A DNA stretch of 16,576 bases from JBGTLA01 sp041744375 (GTDB lineage Bacteria; Actinomycetota; Acidimicrobiia; Spongiisociales; ZC4RG35): the NCBI GenBank assembly GCA_041744375.1, contig JBGTLA010000186.1, forward strand, positions 1 to 16,576, in the 5' to 3' direction. The notes under the pieces were generated by a model, which was not told where the DNA came from, searched no databases, and saw only the letters and a list, made by a program, of their open reading frames with translations. The position numbers and the translations under genes are program-made. Of the stretch, positions 1 through 6,495 are shown piece by piece (positions within the stretch are counted from its first letter, which is position 1; each line of letters begins with the position of its first letter).

Positions 1-47
1 TACTCACTCGCCTTCTGGCGAAGCTCCCTGATCCCTATCCGTGTCAT
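1..47 (-). CDS. Phd/YefM-type antitoxin, N-terminal 15 codons (runs off the left edge)
   Basis: Reading the minus strand from the ATG at 47-45 gives MTRIGIRELRQKASE, then the window ends. The pattern (V/I)GIRELRQ.AS is the typical N-terminal DNA-binding motif of the prevent-host-death (Phd/YefM/VapB-partner) antitoxin family, which neutralises a cognate toxin, often a PIN-domain VapC encoded immediately downstream, and autorepresses the operon. The toxin would lie outside the window to the left. No Shine-Dalgarno sequence precedes the ATG; instead a TTGACA promoter places transcription initiation at or near the ATG, so the mRNA may be leaderless. A palindrome overlaps the start codon. Only 15 residues are visible, so the family call rests on this short motif together with the operator. 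Confidence 0.72.
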   Translation of the reverse strand, partial: MTRIGIRELRQKASE

Positions 48-67
48 GTGCTACAGGTAACACATGA
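44..67. promoter_or_regulatory. 24-bp imperfect palindrome over the antitoxin start (autoregulatory operator candidate)
   Basis: The arms are TCATGTG and CACATGA at the outside and TAC and GTA inside, with two central bases and one mismatched pair (positions 51 and 60). The palindrome covers the start codon, the presumed transcription start and the -10 region of the antitoxin gene. Antitoxins of this family bind palindromes at their own promoters, so this is the natural operator candidate. Binding itself is inferred. Confidence 0.6.
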
Positions 68-82
68 TCGGGGAAATGTCAA
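54..82 (-). promoter_or_regulatory. Antitoxin promoter: TTGACA -35, 17-bp spacer, weak -10 (TACCTG)
   Basis: On the minus strand a perfect TTGACA lies at 82-77, followed by exactly 17 bases and TACCTG at 59-54. Initiation about seven bases further falls at position 47, the A of the ATG, which predicts a leaderless transcript. The -35 is perfect; the -10 matches the consensus poorly, so the promoter may depend on the overlapping palindrome and its binding protein. Confidence 0.5.
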
Positions 83-350
83 TCGTTGGCCGCGGAGACC
101 TCGCGTTATCCCCGATTGTCCCAACGCGTCCTAGTTCCAGGGCCGTCCTAGTTCCCAGTGCCATGGCTGGACCCTCCCTCGGCAACTCCGTCCCGCGGCG
201 AGCGACAGCTCGTCCTGATGCCATGAGATGACGCCACGACTCCCGTCCGATGAGCGTGCGTGGACTCGGCGAACTGCACATATCTGTCAGGGTCGACCGC
301 ATCTTCCCCTGGGTGCTGTCGATCCTGGGCTGAAGATCCCACCCGGTTCT
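83..350. other. Intergenic stretch without a recognisable gene
   Basis: Open frames exist on both strands here, but their translations are compositionally random and match no family I know. No tRNA-like fold, CRISPR repeat or insertion-sequence end was seen. Upstream parts of the monooxygenase remnant that ends at 516 may be decayed in this stretch, but I cannot recognise them. Confidence 0.5.
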
Positions 351-516
351 TGTGAGAACACACCCGAGCAGTTCGCCGCTGGGCTGACCGCGCTGGCCGA
401 GAGGACAGGCGCCGCCGAGCTGATGATCACCGCCATCACCGCGGCCCACGAGGAGAGTGGCCGGCCTCGAGCTGCTGGCCGATTCGCTGGGCCTGATTCC
501 CGTGTCGGCTCGCTGA
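351..516 (+). pseudogene. C-terminal remnant of a luciferase-like (LLM class) flavin-dependent monooxygenase, frameshifted
   Basis: The plus frame at 351 reads ENTPEQFAAGLTALAERTG then AAELMITAITAAHEE. This matches the usual C-terminal end of LLM-class oxidoreductases (GTPE.V...L..L...TGADELM.TT...). At about 452-460 the frame breaks. One frame over, the sequence continues VAGLELLADSLGL and stops at TGA 514-516, again as in this family (...R..S..LLA...GL). Either a 2-base loss or a 1-base gain in the GAGGAGAG run explains the shift. The TIM-barrel body, normally about 300 residues, is missing upstream. It is a dead fragment ending tail-to-tail with the surface-protein gene. The identification is from memory of family motifs, not a database comparison. 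Confidence 0.55.
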
Positions 517-522
517 GCCAGA

Positions 523-2037
523 TCACCCTCCCGGTAGTGCCCGCACCAGCAGCGAAGCCATCTGGGCGCGGGTCACCGGATCGTCGGGGCAGTACCGGTC
601 GTTGACCGGCGGGTTGCACCCACGCGTGATCCCCGCCGCCGCCAGCCGGTCGATGTCACCCTCAAACACCGAACCCCCATCGTCGACGAAAGCGTCGACC
701 TCCGACGCACCCAGACCCAGCGCCCGCACCAGGAACGCCGCCATCTGACCCCGGGTCACCGGATCGTCGGGGCAGAAGTTGACGTTGCGGGGCGGGTCAC
801 AACCCCGGGTGACGCCACGTCCGGCGAGTTCCTCTATGTCGTCTTCGTGGACCGATGCATCGTCGTCGATGAAGCGGCCCGACTCGTCGCCGGTCACCTT
901 GACCAAGGCCAGGTCGTCGGGCTCGATCGAGGATGCAGGTGTCTCGTCGACGGCCAGGATCAAACTGCCGTCGTGGTCGACCGAGGCCATGCCGTATATC
1001 CATGCCTCGCCGAGGTCGATGTCCATGGTGCCCCCATCTGACCCGTCGGGATCGAGAAGCCGAACCACGAACGATGCGTCAGGACCGGTGTTGTAGGCCA
1101 GAGCGATCGAACCGGTGCGGAGCTGGGTGAGGTGGACCCGGCCGCCGACTTCGTCGTCCGTCAGCGTGGCGCCTGTGAACAGTCGGTCCAGCGTCCCGTC
1201 GGGACGGAACTTGCGCATATGGAAGGTGTCGACATCCTCGTCGGTGGTCTGGACCACCACGAAGACGGAGCCGTCCGCCAAGGAGTGGGACTCGGCCGAG
1301 AAGAGCCCGCCGGGGAAGGTGAAGACCTCCGACTCGATGACACCACCTGCATCGAAGTGGACCACGTTCACGGCGTCGCCCTCCAGTGCCCTCGACAGGA
1401 CAATGGATAGATACCCGCCGTCGACGGCGTGGACATTCTTGGCGAGATGCAGGTCCACATCGCCGGAATTGTCCTGGATGAGGATGACCACACCCTGATC
1501 CCCGAAGCCGGAGTCTATCTGGCCGGTGGAATCAAACCGGGCGGCCCAGGCCATGGTGGTCGGTCCGCCGAGGACCCCTCCGGTGACCAGCACGCCGCTG
1601 GGTTGGGCGATGAGATCTCCTCGCACTGCATCCTCAACCGGCACGACGGCGTGTCCGCCATCTCCGAAGGTGAGATCGAGGGAGCCATCGGCCAGATACC
1701 GCCCGACGATCACCGCGCCGCCTTCGTCATGGGCGACATATACGGCGCCGGCAGCCCCGAAGCCGGCGGTCGCTCCTCCACCGAGCTCGATCGTCGCCAC
1801 TGCGGCACCGTCGGCCGACACCACGGCGGCGGCACCCGATTCGGGATCGAGGGCGACCGTCACCACTGCCCTTCCGGTGGGGTCGGCACGGACAACACCC
1901 ACTCCGACGTTGGACGCGACTGCGTCGATCACCGCCCGGCCGCCAACCCCGTAGGCGGTGACGATGTCACCCGGGTCAGCCGCCAATGTCAGCGGCATCA
2001 CCAACACCAGACCTCCGATGAGCAACCGCAGGTGCAC
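523..2037 (-). CDS. Secreted delta-60-repeat (DUF5122-like) protein with two C-terminal SLH-like repeats
   Basis: The 504-residue product starts at GTG 2037-2035, five bases after AGGAGG (2043-2048 on the complement); the longer open frame to 2364 has no such signal. Residues 1-20 (HLRLLIGGLVLVMPLTLAA) form a signal peptide. The middle carries delta-60-type repeats such as LADGSLDLTFGDGGHAVV and DSTGQIDSGFGDQGVV, usually predicted to build a beta-propeller. The C-terminus (about 388-504) has two copies of a 54-residue SLH-like module: F(I/V)DD...SV.E.DI..LA..G(V/I)TRGC(D/N)PP....(F/Y)CPDDPVTR.QMA..LVRAL, each with a conserved cysteine pair (C-x8/9-C). Such modules are thought to anchor proteins to the cell envelope. 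No LPxTG or C-terminal membrane helix is visible. It lies outside the LacI-controlled locus, and its function beyond a surface location is unknown. Confidence 0.85.
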   Translation of the reverse strand: MHLRLLIGGLVLVMPLTLAADPGDIVTAYGVGGRAVIDAVASNVGVGVVRADPTGRAVVTVALDPESGAAAVVSADGAAVATIELGGGATAGFGAAGAVYVAHDEGGAVIVGRYLADGSLDLTFGDGGHAVVPVEDAVRGDLIAQPSGVLVTGGVLGGPTTMAWAARFDSTGQIDSGFGDQGVVILIQDNSGDVDLHLAKNVHAVDGGYLSIVLSRALEGDAVNVVHFDAGGVIESEVFTFPGGLFSAESHSLADGSVFVVVQTTDEDVDTFHMRKFRPDGTLDRLFTGATLTDDEVGGRVHLTQLRTGSIALAYNTGPDASFVVRLLDPDGSDGGTMDIDLGEAWIYGMASVDHDGSLILAVDETPASSIEPDDLALVKVTGDESGRFIDDDASVHEDDIEELAGRGVTRGCDPPRNVNFCPDDPVTRGQMAAFLVRALGLGASEVDAFVDDGGSVFEGDIDRLAAAGITRGCNPPVNDRYCPDDPVTRAQMASLLVRALPGG

Positions 2038-2385
2038 GCCGTCCTCCTGTTGTGGGGTGAGACGAAAGTTACACCTGAGGGCGAACCCTTGTGATAGGAA
2101 AGAGGGCCGGCTAAGCCCGCCGTCTCGAATTGCTTCTTTGGACGGTGGGGAACGGTCCCTCGGTTCTATGGACGCTGGGGGACGCATCGCGACCGCCACC
2201 GTCCAAGAAGGGTTTGGAGGCCCGGGGCCATCCAGCGGGGCTTTGCTTGGACTCTGGACCTCATGGCCACCGAGCGGAGCAATGGCACCCAGCTCGTCAT
2301 CTGAGCTTTCAAACCGCTGGGGTATCTCTGCCGTCGGCCGAGCGCCTATTCGGGACGGCATCATAATCCGAAGCCCTGAGGGTTC
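2038..2385. other. Intergenic stretch: leader of the surface-protein gene plus short repeats
   Basis: The part next to 2037 must contain the promoter and leader of the surface-protein gene. Its transcript would include a small AGGG-TTCG-CCCT hairpin, but I find no convincing -35/-10 pair. The rest holds only the repeats annotated separately at 2134-2209. Open frames through here on both strands read as low-information proline/serine-rich sequence and are not annotated. Confidence 0.45.
2134..2209. repeat. Imperfect inverted repeat with nested direct repeats
   Basis: TTCTTTGGACGGTGG (2134-2148) and CCACCGTCCAAGAA (2196-2209) are inverted copies differing by one missing base, separated by 47 bases. 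Inside, TGGACGGTGGGGAACG is repeated 30 bases later as TGGACGCTGGGGGACG. No transposase gene or target duplication was seen, and no run of T follows, so neither an insertion sequence nor a terminator is supported. Confidence 0.45.
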
Positions 2386-2613
2386 TCACTGATCCACCCC
2401 GAAGTGCCCTTCGAGCAGCACGTGGGTGTTAGGCGAGAGAAAGGCCACGCGGTCGCCGCCAGCGACGCCGGCCTGACGAAGGAAGCCTCCAACTTGGCGC
2501 ACCAAGCGTAGAGCTCGGAGTAGGTGAACTCCCGCTCCCCGTCGCTGACGCCTAGGCGATCGCCGTACACGAGCTGCGAGCGCGACAAGTACGAGAGGCG
2601 TTAGCGGGGCGAT
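2386..2613 (-). pseudogene. N-terminal remnant of an AMP-forming acyl-CoA synthetase, two frameshifts
   Basis: Three successive minus frames together read as the start of an AMP-binding ligase. IAPLTPLV (about 2613-2590) leads into LSRSQLVYGDRLGVSDGERE then FTYSELYAWCAKL (about 2588-2494), which leads into GGFLRQAGVAGGDRVAFLSP and NTHVLLEGHFGV, with a stop at 2388-2386. This matches the family pattern PLTPL.FL.RS...YPDR.AV.DG.R.FTY.EL...C..LA..LR..GV..GDRVA.L.PN....LE.HFGV. The frame changes at about 2589 and about 2490, each near a single-base event. Only some 75 of the usual 500 or more residues remain, without the P-loop, so the gene is not functional. It lies tail-out between the surface protein and the SDR. 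Confidence 0.65.
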
Positions 2614-2681
2614 GTGGCCAGGTGGGACCGGGTCCTCGCCTACCACCTCTCGAGGTGCGTCAGGCACTCCGGCCGCCTCTC

Positions 2682-2707
2682 CGGTCAAACCAGGGATGGT
2701 TTGACCG
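2682..2707. promoter_or_regulatory. Perfect 11-bp inverted repeat (CGGTCAAACCA / TGGTTTGACCG), 4-base loop
   Basis: The two arms are exact complements around GGGA. The element sits about 100 bases upstream of the SDR start, and its right arm contains TTGACC, a fair -35 box with a poor -10 (TTACGC) 17 bases on. It could be an operator for a second regulator or an RNA hairpin. No T-run follows in either direction, so a rho-independent terminator is unlikely. Confidence 0.5.
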
Positions 2708-2774
2708 ATGCCCTGCCGGGCGTTTACGCATCTGGTATCTCATGGGTTCTGCACACCTGGCCACCTCAAAAGGG

Positions 2775-2780
2775 TAGAGT
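2775..2780 (+). promoter_or_regulatory. -10 element TAGAGT of the SDR-lacI-cupin operon
   Basis: TAGAGT fits the actinobacterial TAnnnT -10 pattern. Initiation about seven bases downstream falls near 2787, inside the LacI-type palindrome, so a bound repressor would block it directly. No good -35 box is found at 16-18 bases upstream, so the assignment is tentative. Confidence 0.4.
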
Positions 2781-2782
2781 AT

Positions 2783-2798
2783 CTGCAAGCGCTTGCAG
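2783..2798. promoter_or_regulatory. LacI-family operator CTGCAAGCGCTTGCAG (16-bp perfect palindrome)
   Basis: The palindrome fits the LacI/GalR/CcpA-type consensus TGnAAnCGnTTnCA with the central CG step in which the hinge helices of this family insert. It lies 10 bases upstream of the SDR start and abuts the ribosome-binding purines. The same 14-bp core recurs exactly at 11474-11487. The repressor encoded two genes downstream is the obvious ligand. Confidence 0.85.
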
Positions 2799-2808
2799 AG
2801 GAGAGTGT

Positions 2809-3924
2809 ATGGGTTCCGAAAGCCAGACCGGCAATAAGAGGGCTCTCGTGGTTGGGGTGAGCGGGATCCAGGGAAGAGCTGTCAGCGATCGCCTTATCCG
2901 CAATGGCTGGGAGGTATATGGCCTGGCGCGACGCCCACCCGAGGATCGGTCGGGCTTCATTCCAATCGCCGCCGACCTAAGGGACTTGAAGACGGTGGAA
3001 GAGGCGCTGTTGGGCATGGATCCGACCCATGTGTTCTTCACCGCCTGGGCGCGCCAAGACACCGAGAGTAGAAACTGCGAGGTCAACGGTGCGATGCTGC
3101 GGAACCTGCTATCCGTTTCTTCCGACTTCCCCAGCTTGCGTCACGTTGCCCTGACCACCGGCCTGAAGCACTACCTCGGCCCGTTCGAAGCCTACGCCAA
3201 GGTCGAACCCGACACCCCCTTCCGGGAAGAGCAGGAGCGCCTCCCCTACGAGAACTTTTACTACGTGCAGGAAGACATCCTGTGGGAGTTTGCCGAGAAG
3301 AGCGGATTCACTTGGTCTGTTCACCGGCCCCACACCGTGATCGGGTTCGCCATCGGTAACGCAATGAACATGGGCATGACCCTGGCGATCTATGGAGAGA
3401 TCTGCCGCGAGTCCGGGCGCCCGTTCTCCTTCCCGGGCTCACCGGAGCAGTACCACGCTGCCACCGACGTCACCGACGCACGCATTCTGGCCCACCAACT
3501 GGAATGGGCGGCCACCACTCCTGCGGCTGCCAACGAGGCGTTGAACATAGTCAACGGCGACGTGTTCCGGTGGAGGCGTATGTGGTCGGTGCTAGCGGAC
3601 GGTTTGGGCCTCGAAGCGGCAGAGTATCCGGGCCACGCCCTTCCTTTGGAAGAACAGATGGCCGACGCCGCTCCGATCTGGGACCGCATCGTCGAGCGGT
3701 ACGACCTGGCGAGGCACCCGCTCGACACTCTGGCATCCTGGTGGCACAGCGACCTTGATCTGGGCCGGACTATCGAGACGTTCACCGACATGAACAAGAG
3801 CCGTCGACTTGGTTTCGATGGTTTCCAATCGACCGAGCGGTCGTTCCTCGACTTGTTCGGCCAGATGAGGGAACAGCGAATCATCCCGGCGGGATTTGGC
3901 CTCGACTCGAGTGCTCGTCCTTGA
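2809..3924 (+). CDS. PRISE-like SDR oxidoreductase (progesterone 5-beta-reductase/iridoid-synthase type)
   Basis: The 371-residue product starts at ATG 2809 after AGAGGAGA (2797-2804); the longer open frame upstream crosses the operator and is rejected. The nucleotide-binding motif is GVSGIQGRA (16-24, GxxGxxG). Residues typical of the PRISE group follow: TTGLKHYLGPFE with the catalytic lysine K120, NFYYVQED with the catalytic tyrosine at 151/152, then VHRPHTVIGFA, GNAMNMG and NIVNGDVFRWRRMW. These enzymes use NAD(P)H to reduce activated C=C or C=O bonds. The natural substrates of bacterial members are mostly unknown. It is the first gene of an operon with lacI (19-base gap) and the cupin, and its start is overlapped by a LacI operator, so it should be induced by the imported compound. 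The family is confident; the substrate is unknown. Confidence 0.9.
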   Translation: MGSESQTGNKRALVVGVSGIQGRAVSDRLIRNGWEVYGLARRPPEDRSGFIPIAADLRDLKTVEEALLGMDPTHVFFTAWARQDTESRNCEVNGAMLRNLLSVSSDFPSLRHVALTTGLKHYLGPFEAYAKVEPDTPFREEQERLPYENFYYVQEDILWEFAEKSGFTWSVHRPHTVIGFAIGNAMNMGMTLAIYGEICRESGRPFSFPGSPEQYHAATDVTDARILAHQLEWAATTPAAANEALNIVNGDVFRWRRMWSVLADGLGLEAAEYPGHALPLEEQMADAAPIWDRIVERYDLARHPLDTLASWWHSDLDLGRTIETFTDMNKSRRLGFDGFQSTERSFLDLFGQMREQRIIPAGFGLDSSARP

Positions 3925-3943
3925 TCGGGAACGCTCCAAGGCG

Positions 3944-5023
3944 ATGACACGGGCAAAAGACGACGACCTAAGCGGCACCCCGACGAGATACCGCAAGCGG
4001 GCCACCTTGGCCGATGTGGCTGCCGACCTGGGTCTCAATGCTTCGACGGTGTCACGCGCTCTCGATCCGAGCCGTCACTCGATGGTCAGCTCGAGCACGC
4101 GGGAGCGGGTCGTCTCCGCGGCAGGGAGGCTGGGGTACCGGCCCGACCTTCGGGCCCGAAGTCTGATGACGGGTCGCACCCAGACCATCGTGGTGATCGC
4201 TGCCAATCTGGGCAACACGACGGTCACCCCCGTGCTCCATGGAGTGGCCAGTCGGGTCGCGGTGGAGGGAATCGTGCCCATCATCGCCGAGACGAACGAC
4301 GACTCGGCCGTCCTCCTCGAACTGATAGATCACATGCTGTCTCGCCGAGTGGACGCCATCATCGTGATGGGAGCGAGACGCCAGGACGCGGCGGCCATCG
4401 AATCGGCCGCCCGCCTCGTGCCAGTCGTCGTCACTTTTCGCCCTCTCCTCGACGTGGCAGTTCCTGTCATAATGGTCGACGATCGCAAGGGAGGCGCGCT
4501 CGTTGCCGCCCATTTTGCGTCGCTCGGGCACCAGTTGGTGGCCCAGCTGCCCGGGCCCTCCGACGTCATGAACTTCCTGCTACGTGACGAAGGATTCAGC
4601 GCAACGGCAAAGGAGACGGGTCTCGACGTCGTGGTCACACCGGACGAGGCTGAGGTACCCACATTCGAAGAGGGCCAACGGCTCATGAGAGAACTGCTCG
4701 ACTCGGACGATCGCAAGCCCACCGCCATCTTTGCCCACAACGACCCGATGGCGATAGGAGCCATGAGCGTGCTTGATGAGCGCGGTATCAAGATCCCGGC
4801 GGATCTCTCGATCGCCGGGTACAACGACATGCCTTTCACCGCATTCCTCGCCTGTCCGCTGACGACTGTTCGCTATCCCGGGTGGGAAGTGGGGCATGCC
4901 GCCGCGGACGCTGTCATTCGCATGCTGGCGGGCGAGGGCAAGGTGGCGTCGGTATGCGTCGATCCGGAATTCGTCCCCCGTGCCTCCACATCATCGGCAA
5001 GGAACCGAACAGCCCAACCTTAG
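3944..5023 (+). CDS. LacI/GalR-family transcriptional repressor
   Basis: The 359-residue product starts at ATG 3944, preceded by a weak AAGG at 3938-3941; in-frame TTG 3896 and GTG 3911 overlap the SDR and lack ribosome sites. The N-terminal helix-turn-helix is ATLADVAADLGLNASTVSRA (about 20-39), followed by the hinge LGYRPDLRARSLMTGRT (about 63-79). A periplasmic-binding-protein-like effector domain follows, with IFAHNDPMAIGAM and IPADLSIAGYND near the C-terminus, all standard for the family. It probably represses its own operon through the palindrome at 2783 and the divergent transporter/catabolic operons through the identical site at 11474. Derepression would come from the transported compound or a catabolite. 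It ends eight bases before the cupin start. Confidence 0.95.
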   Translation: MTRAKDDDLSGTPTRYRKRATLADVAADLGLNASTVSRALDPSRHSMVSSSTRERVVSAAGRLGYRPDLRARSLMTGRTQTIVVIAANLGNTTVTPVLHGVASRVAVEGIVPIIAETNDDSAVLLELIDHMLSRRVDAIIVMGARRQDAAAIESAARLVPVVVTFRPLLDVAVPVIMVDDRKGGALVAAHFASLGHQLVAQLPGPSDVMNFLLRDEGFSATAKETGLDVVVTPDEAEVPTFEEGQRLMRELLDSDDRKPTAIFAHNDPMAIGAMSVLDERGIKIPADLSIAGYNDMPFTAFLACPLTTVRYPGWEVGHAAADAVIRMLAGEGKVASVCVDPEFVPRASTSSARNRTAQP

Positions 5024-5031
5024 GAGGGCCG

Positions 5032-5466
5032 ATGCCCGAAATACACGACACACACCCTATGAAGGTCCACGTGGACACCTTCGCCGCCGACGGCTCCCTG
5101 AAGGCCGAAGACGGATGGGTGGACATGAACGTGAAGTTCCTGATCACGACGGACACCGTCAATGCTCAACAAACCGTCTTCGGGATCACTGTCTTCCCGC
5201 CGGGAGGGCGCCATGAGATCCACCGACATCCCAACGCCGAAGAGACCGAGTACATCGTCGAAGGTCACGGTGTGGCTCGGGTGGGAGACGACGACGTAGC
5301 GATGGGGCCGGGTGACATCGTCTTCGTGCCCACCAACGAGTACCACGGTTTCTACAACACGTCGGAGACGGAACGGGCCGTGATGGTCTGGTGCTACGGC
5401 GGGGCCGGGACGCTCGCCCAGGCCGGCTACATTCCCGAGGCAGAGGACAACGCCGAGCCTAGTTGA
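5032..5466 (+). CDS. Single-domain cupin protein
   Basis: The 144-residue product starts at ATG 5032 after AGGAGG that overlaps the lacI stop codon. It has both cupin motifs. Motif 1 is PPGGRHEIHRHPNAEETEYI with metal ligands H64, H66 and E71. Motif 2 is GDIVFVPTNEYHGFYN with H105 and N109. Small cupins with a complete metal site are isomerases, epimerases, dioxygenases, decarboxylases or ligand binders, and the sequence alone does not choose. As the last gene of the LacI-controlled operon it probably acts on a pathway intermediate such as an epimerisable sugar or keto acid. It ends only three bases from the convergent dehydrogenase gene, so there is no room for a terminator between the two operons. 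Confidence 0.88.
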   Translation: MPEIHDTHPMKVHVDTFAADGSLKAEDGWVDMNVKFLITTDTVNAQQTVFGITVFPPGGRHEIHRHPNAEETEYIVEGHGVARVGDDDVAMGPGDIVFVPTNEYHGFYNTSETERAVMVWCYGGAGTLAQAGYIPEAEDNAEPS

Positions 5467-5469
5467 GCG

Positions 5470-6495
5470 TCAACCTCGGACGTCGACGATGACCTTGCCG
5501 CCGGCACGCCCCTCGGCCAGCGGGAGGAGGCCTTCGTCCACCAGACGGGGGAGGGGGATCACCTTCTCCACGACGTCGTCGAACACCGACGTGGAGCCGA
5601 GCAGCTCCAGGGCGTCAGACAGGTCGTCGGCCAACACATGCGCCAGGGTTGACGTCAGCTCGATTTCGCGCAACGTGAGACTGAGTAGGTCGAGCTCCCG
5701 GGGGGCACTCTGGAGGCCGACCAGGAGCACACGGCCTCCCCGTCGCACTGCGGCGAGGGCGGCGGCGGGGCCGTGCGCCACACCCGTGGCCTCGATCACC
5801 ACGTGGGGGCCGTCCTCATCGGCGGCACTGCGTATCGCGTCGGCCAGGTCTTGGCCGGCGGCGTTCACGGTGAGGGCGGCACCCAGTCGCCGGGCGGTTG
5901 CGAGGCGGGCATCGTCGATGTCGATCGCGATCAGGTCGGCTCCACGAGCAAACGCAGCGGCTGTAATGAATGCCCCGATCCCACCGATTCCGACCACGGC
6001 ACATTTCTCTCCCGGTCGCACTCCGCTTCTCTTGACGGCGTGTATGGCCACCGCCAACGGCTGAGCGAGCGCCGCATGTTCGAAGGAGAGTTCGTCCGGC
6101 ACTCTGATCAGTGTCGACGCCGGGGCGTTAACGAACTCGGCCAGGCCACCATCCAATTCGAGGCCCAGAGTCTGGTAGGTGCTGCATAGGTTGGTGCGCC
6201 CGGAGCGACACCAATCGCACTCGCCGCAGGACACGCCGGCACCGGAGACGACACGGGCACCGGACGCGAAGCGCTCCACCCCGGGCCCGACCGCCACGAC
6301 CTCACCGGCGAACTCGTGGCCCAGGATCACAGGGGGGACAGTGAGCCTGGAGCCGTGGTGCCACTCCCCCGCATCGGTCCCGCACACGGCGGCGTGACTG
6401 ACCGCGATCGTCACCTCGCCGGGCCTTGGTGGAGGGGGCTCGGCGACGTCCTCGATGCTGAGTTGGCGCAGCCCTCTGAGCACGGCCGCCTTCAC
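5470..6495 (-). CDS. Zinc-dependent medium-chain alcohol/polyol dehydrogenase
   Basis: The 341-residue product starts at GTG 6495, which overlaps the stop of the preceding dehydrogenase in a GTGA arrangement and implies translational coupling. Catalytic zinc ligands are C38 (AVCGTD), H60 and E61 (ILGHEFAG). The structural zinc site is the cysteine set C90-x2-C93-x2-C96-x7-C104. The Rossmann motif is GIGGIG (169-174), followed by IDIDDARL, whose aspartates suggest preference for NAD. It resembles the sorbitol/threonine/galactitol dehydrogenase branch and would oxidise a secondary alcohol of a polyol or similar compound. It is the last gene of the minus-strand transport operon. The longer open frame reaching 6987 is the antisense shadow of its neighbour. 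The family is certain; the substrate is unknown. Confidence 0.92.
   Translation of the reverse strand: MKAAVLRGLRQLSIEDVAEPPPPRPGEVTIAVSHAAVCGTDAGEWHHGSRLTVPPVILGHEFAGEVVAVGPGVERFASGARVVSGAGVSCGECDWCRSGRTNLCSTYQTLGLELDGGLAEFVNAPASTLIRVPDELSFEHAALAQPLAVAIHAVKRSGVRPGEKCAVVGIGGIGAFITAAAFARGADLIAIDIDDARLATARRLGAALTVNAAGQDLADAIRSAADEDGPHVVIEATGVAHGPAAALAAVRRGGRVLLVGLQSAPRELDLLSLTLREIELTSTLAHVLADDLSDALELLGSTSVFDDVVEKVIPLPRLVDEGLLPLAEGRAGGKVIVDVRG

Noticed and set aside
507..519. GGCTC-GCT-GAGCC hairpin between the monooxygenase remnant and the surface protein gene as a terminator
   Set aside because: The stem has only five pairs and no T-run on either side, and it overlaps the remnant's stop codon.
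2041..2130. Possible riboswitch in the leader of the surface-protein gene
   Set aside because: GAAAG and GGGCGAACC-like words caught the eye, but they do not assemble into a c-di-GMP, glycine or other known aptamer consensus.
2038..2364. N-terminal extension of the surface protein to 2364
   Set aside because: The GTG at 2037 has a perfect AGGAGG and directly begins a signal peptide. The extension is low-information sequence that would bury the signal peptide.
2614..2808. Upstream extension of the PRISE-like SDR to 2614
   Set aside because: It would run through the -10 box and the LacI operator. ATG 2809 has a good ribosome site and begins the Rossmann fold at the expected distance.
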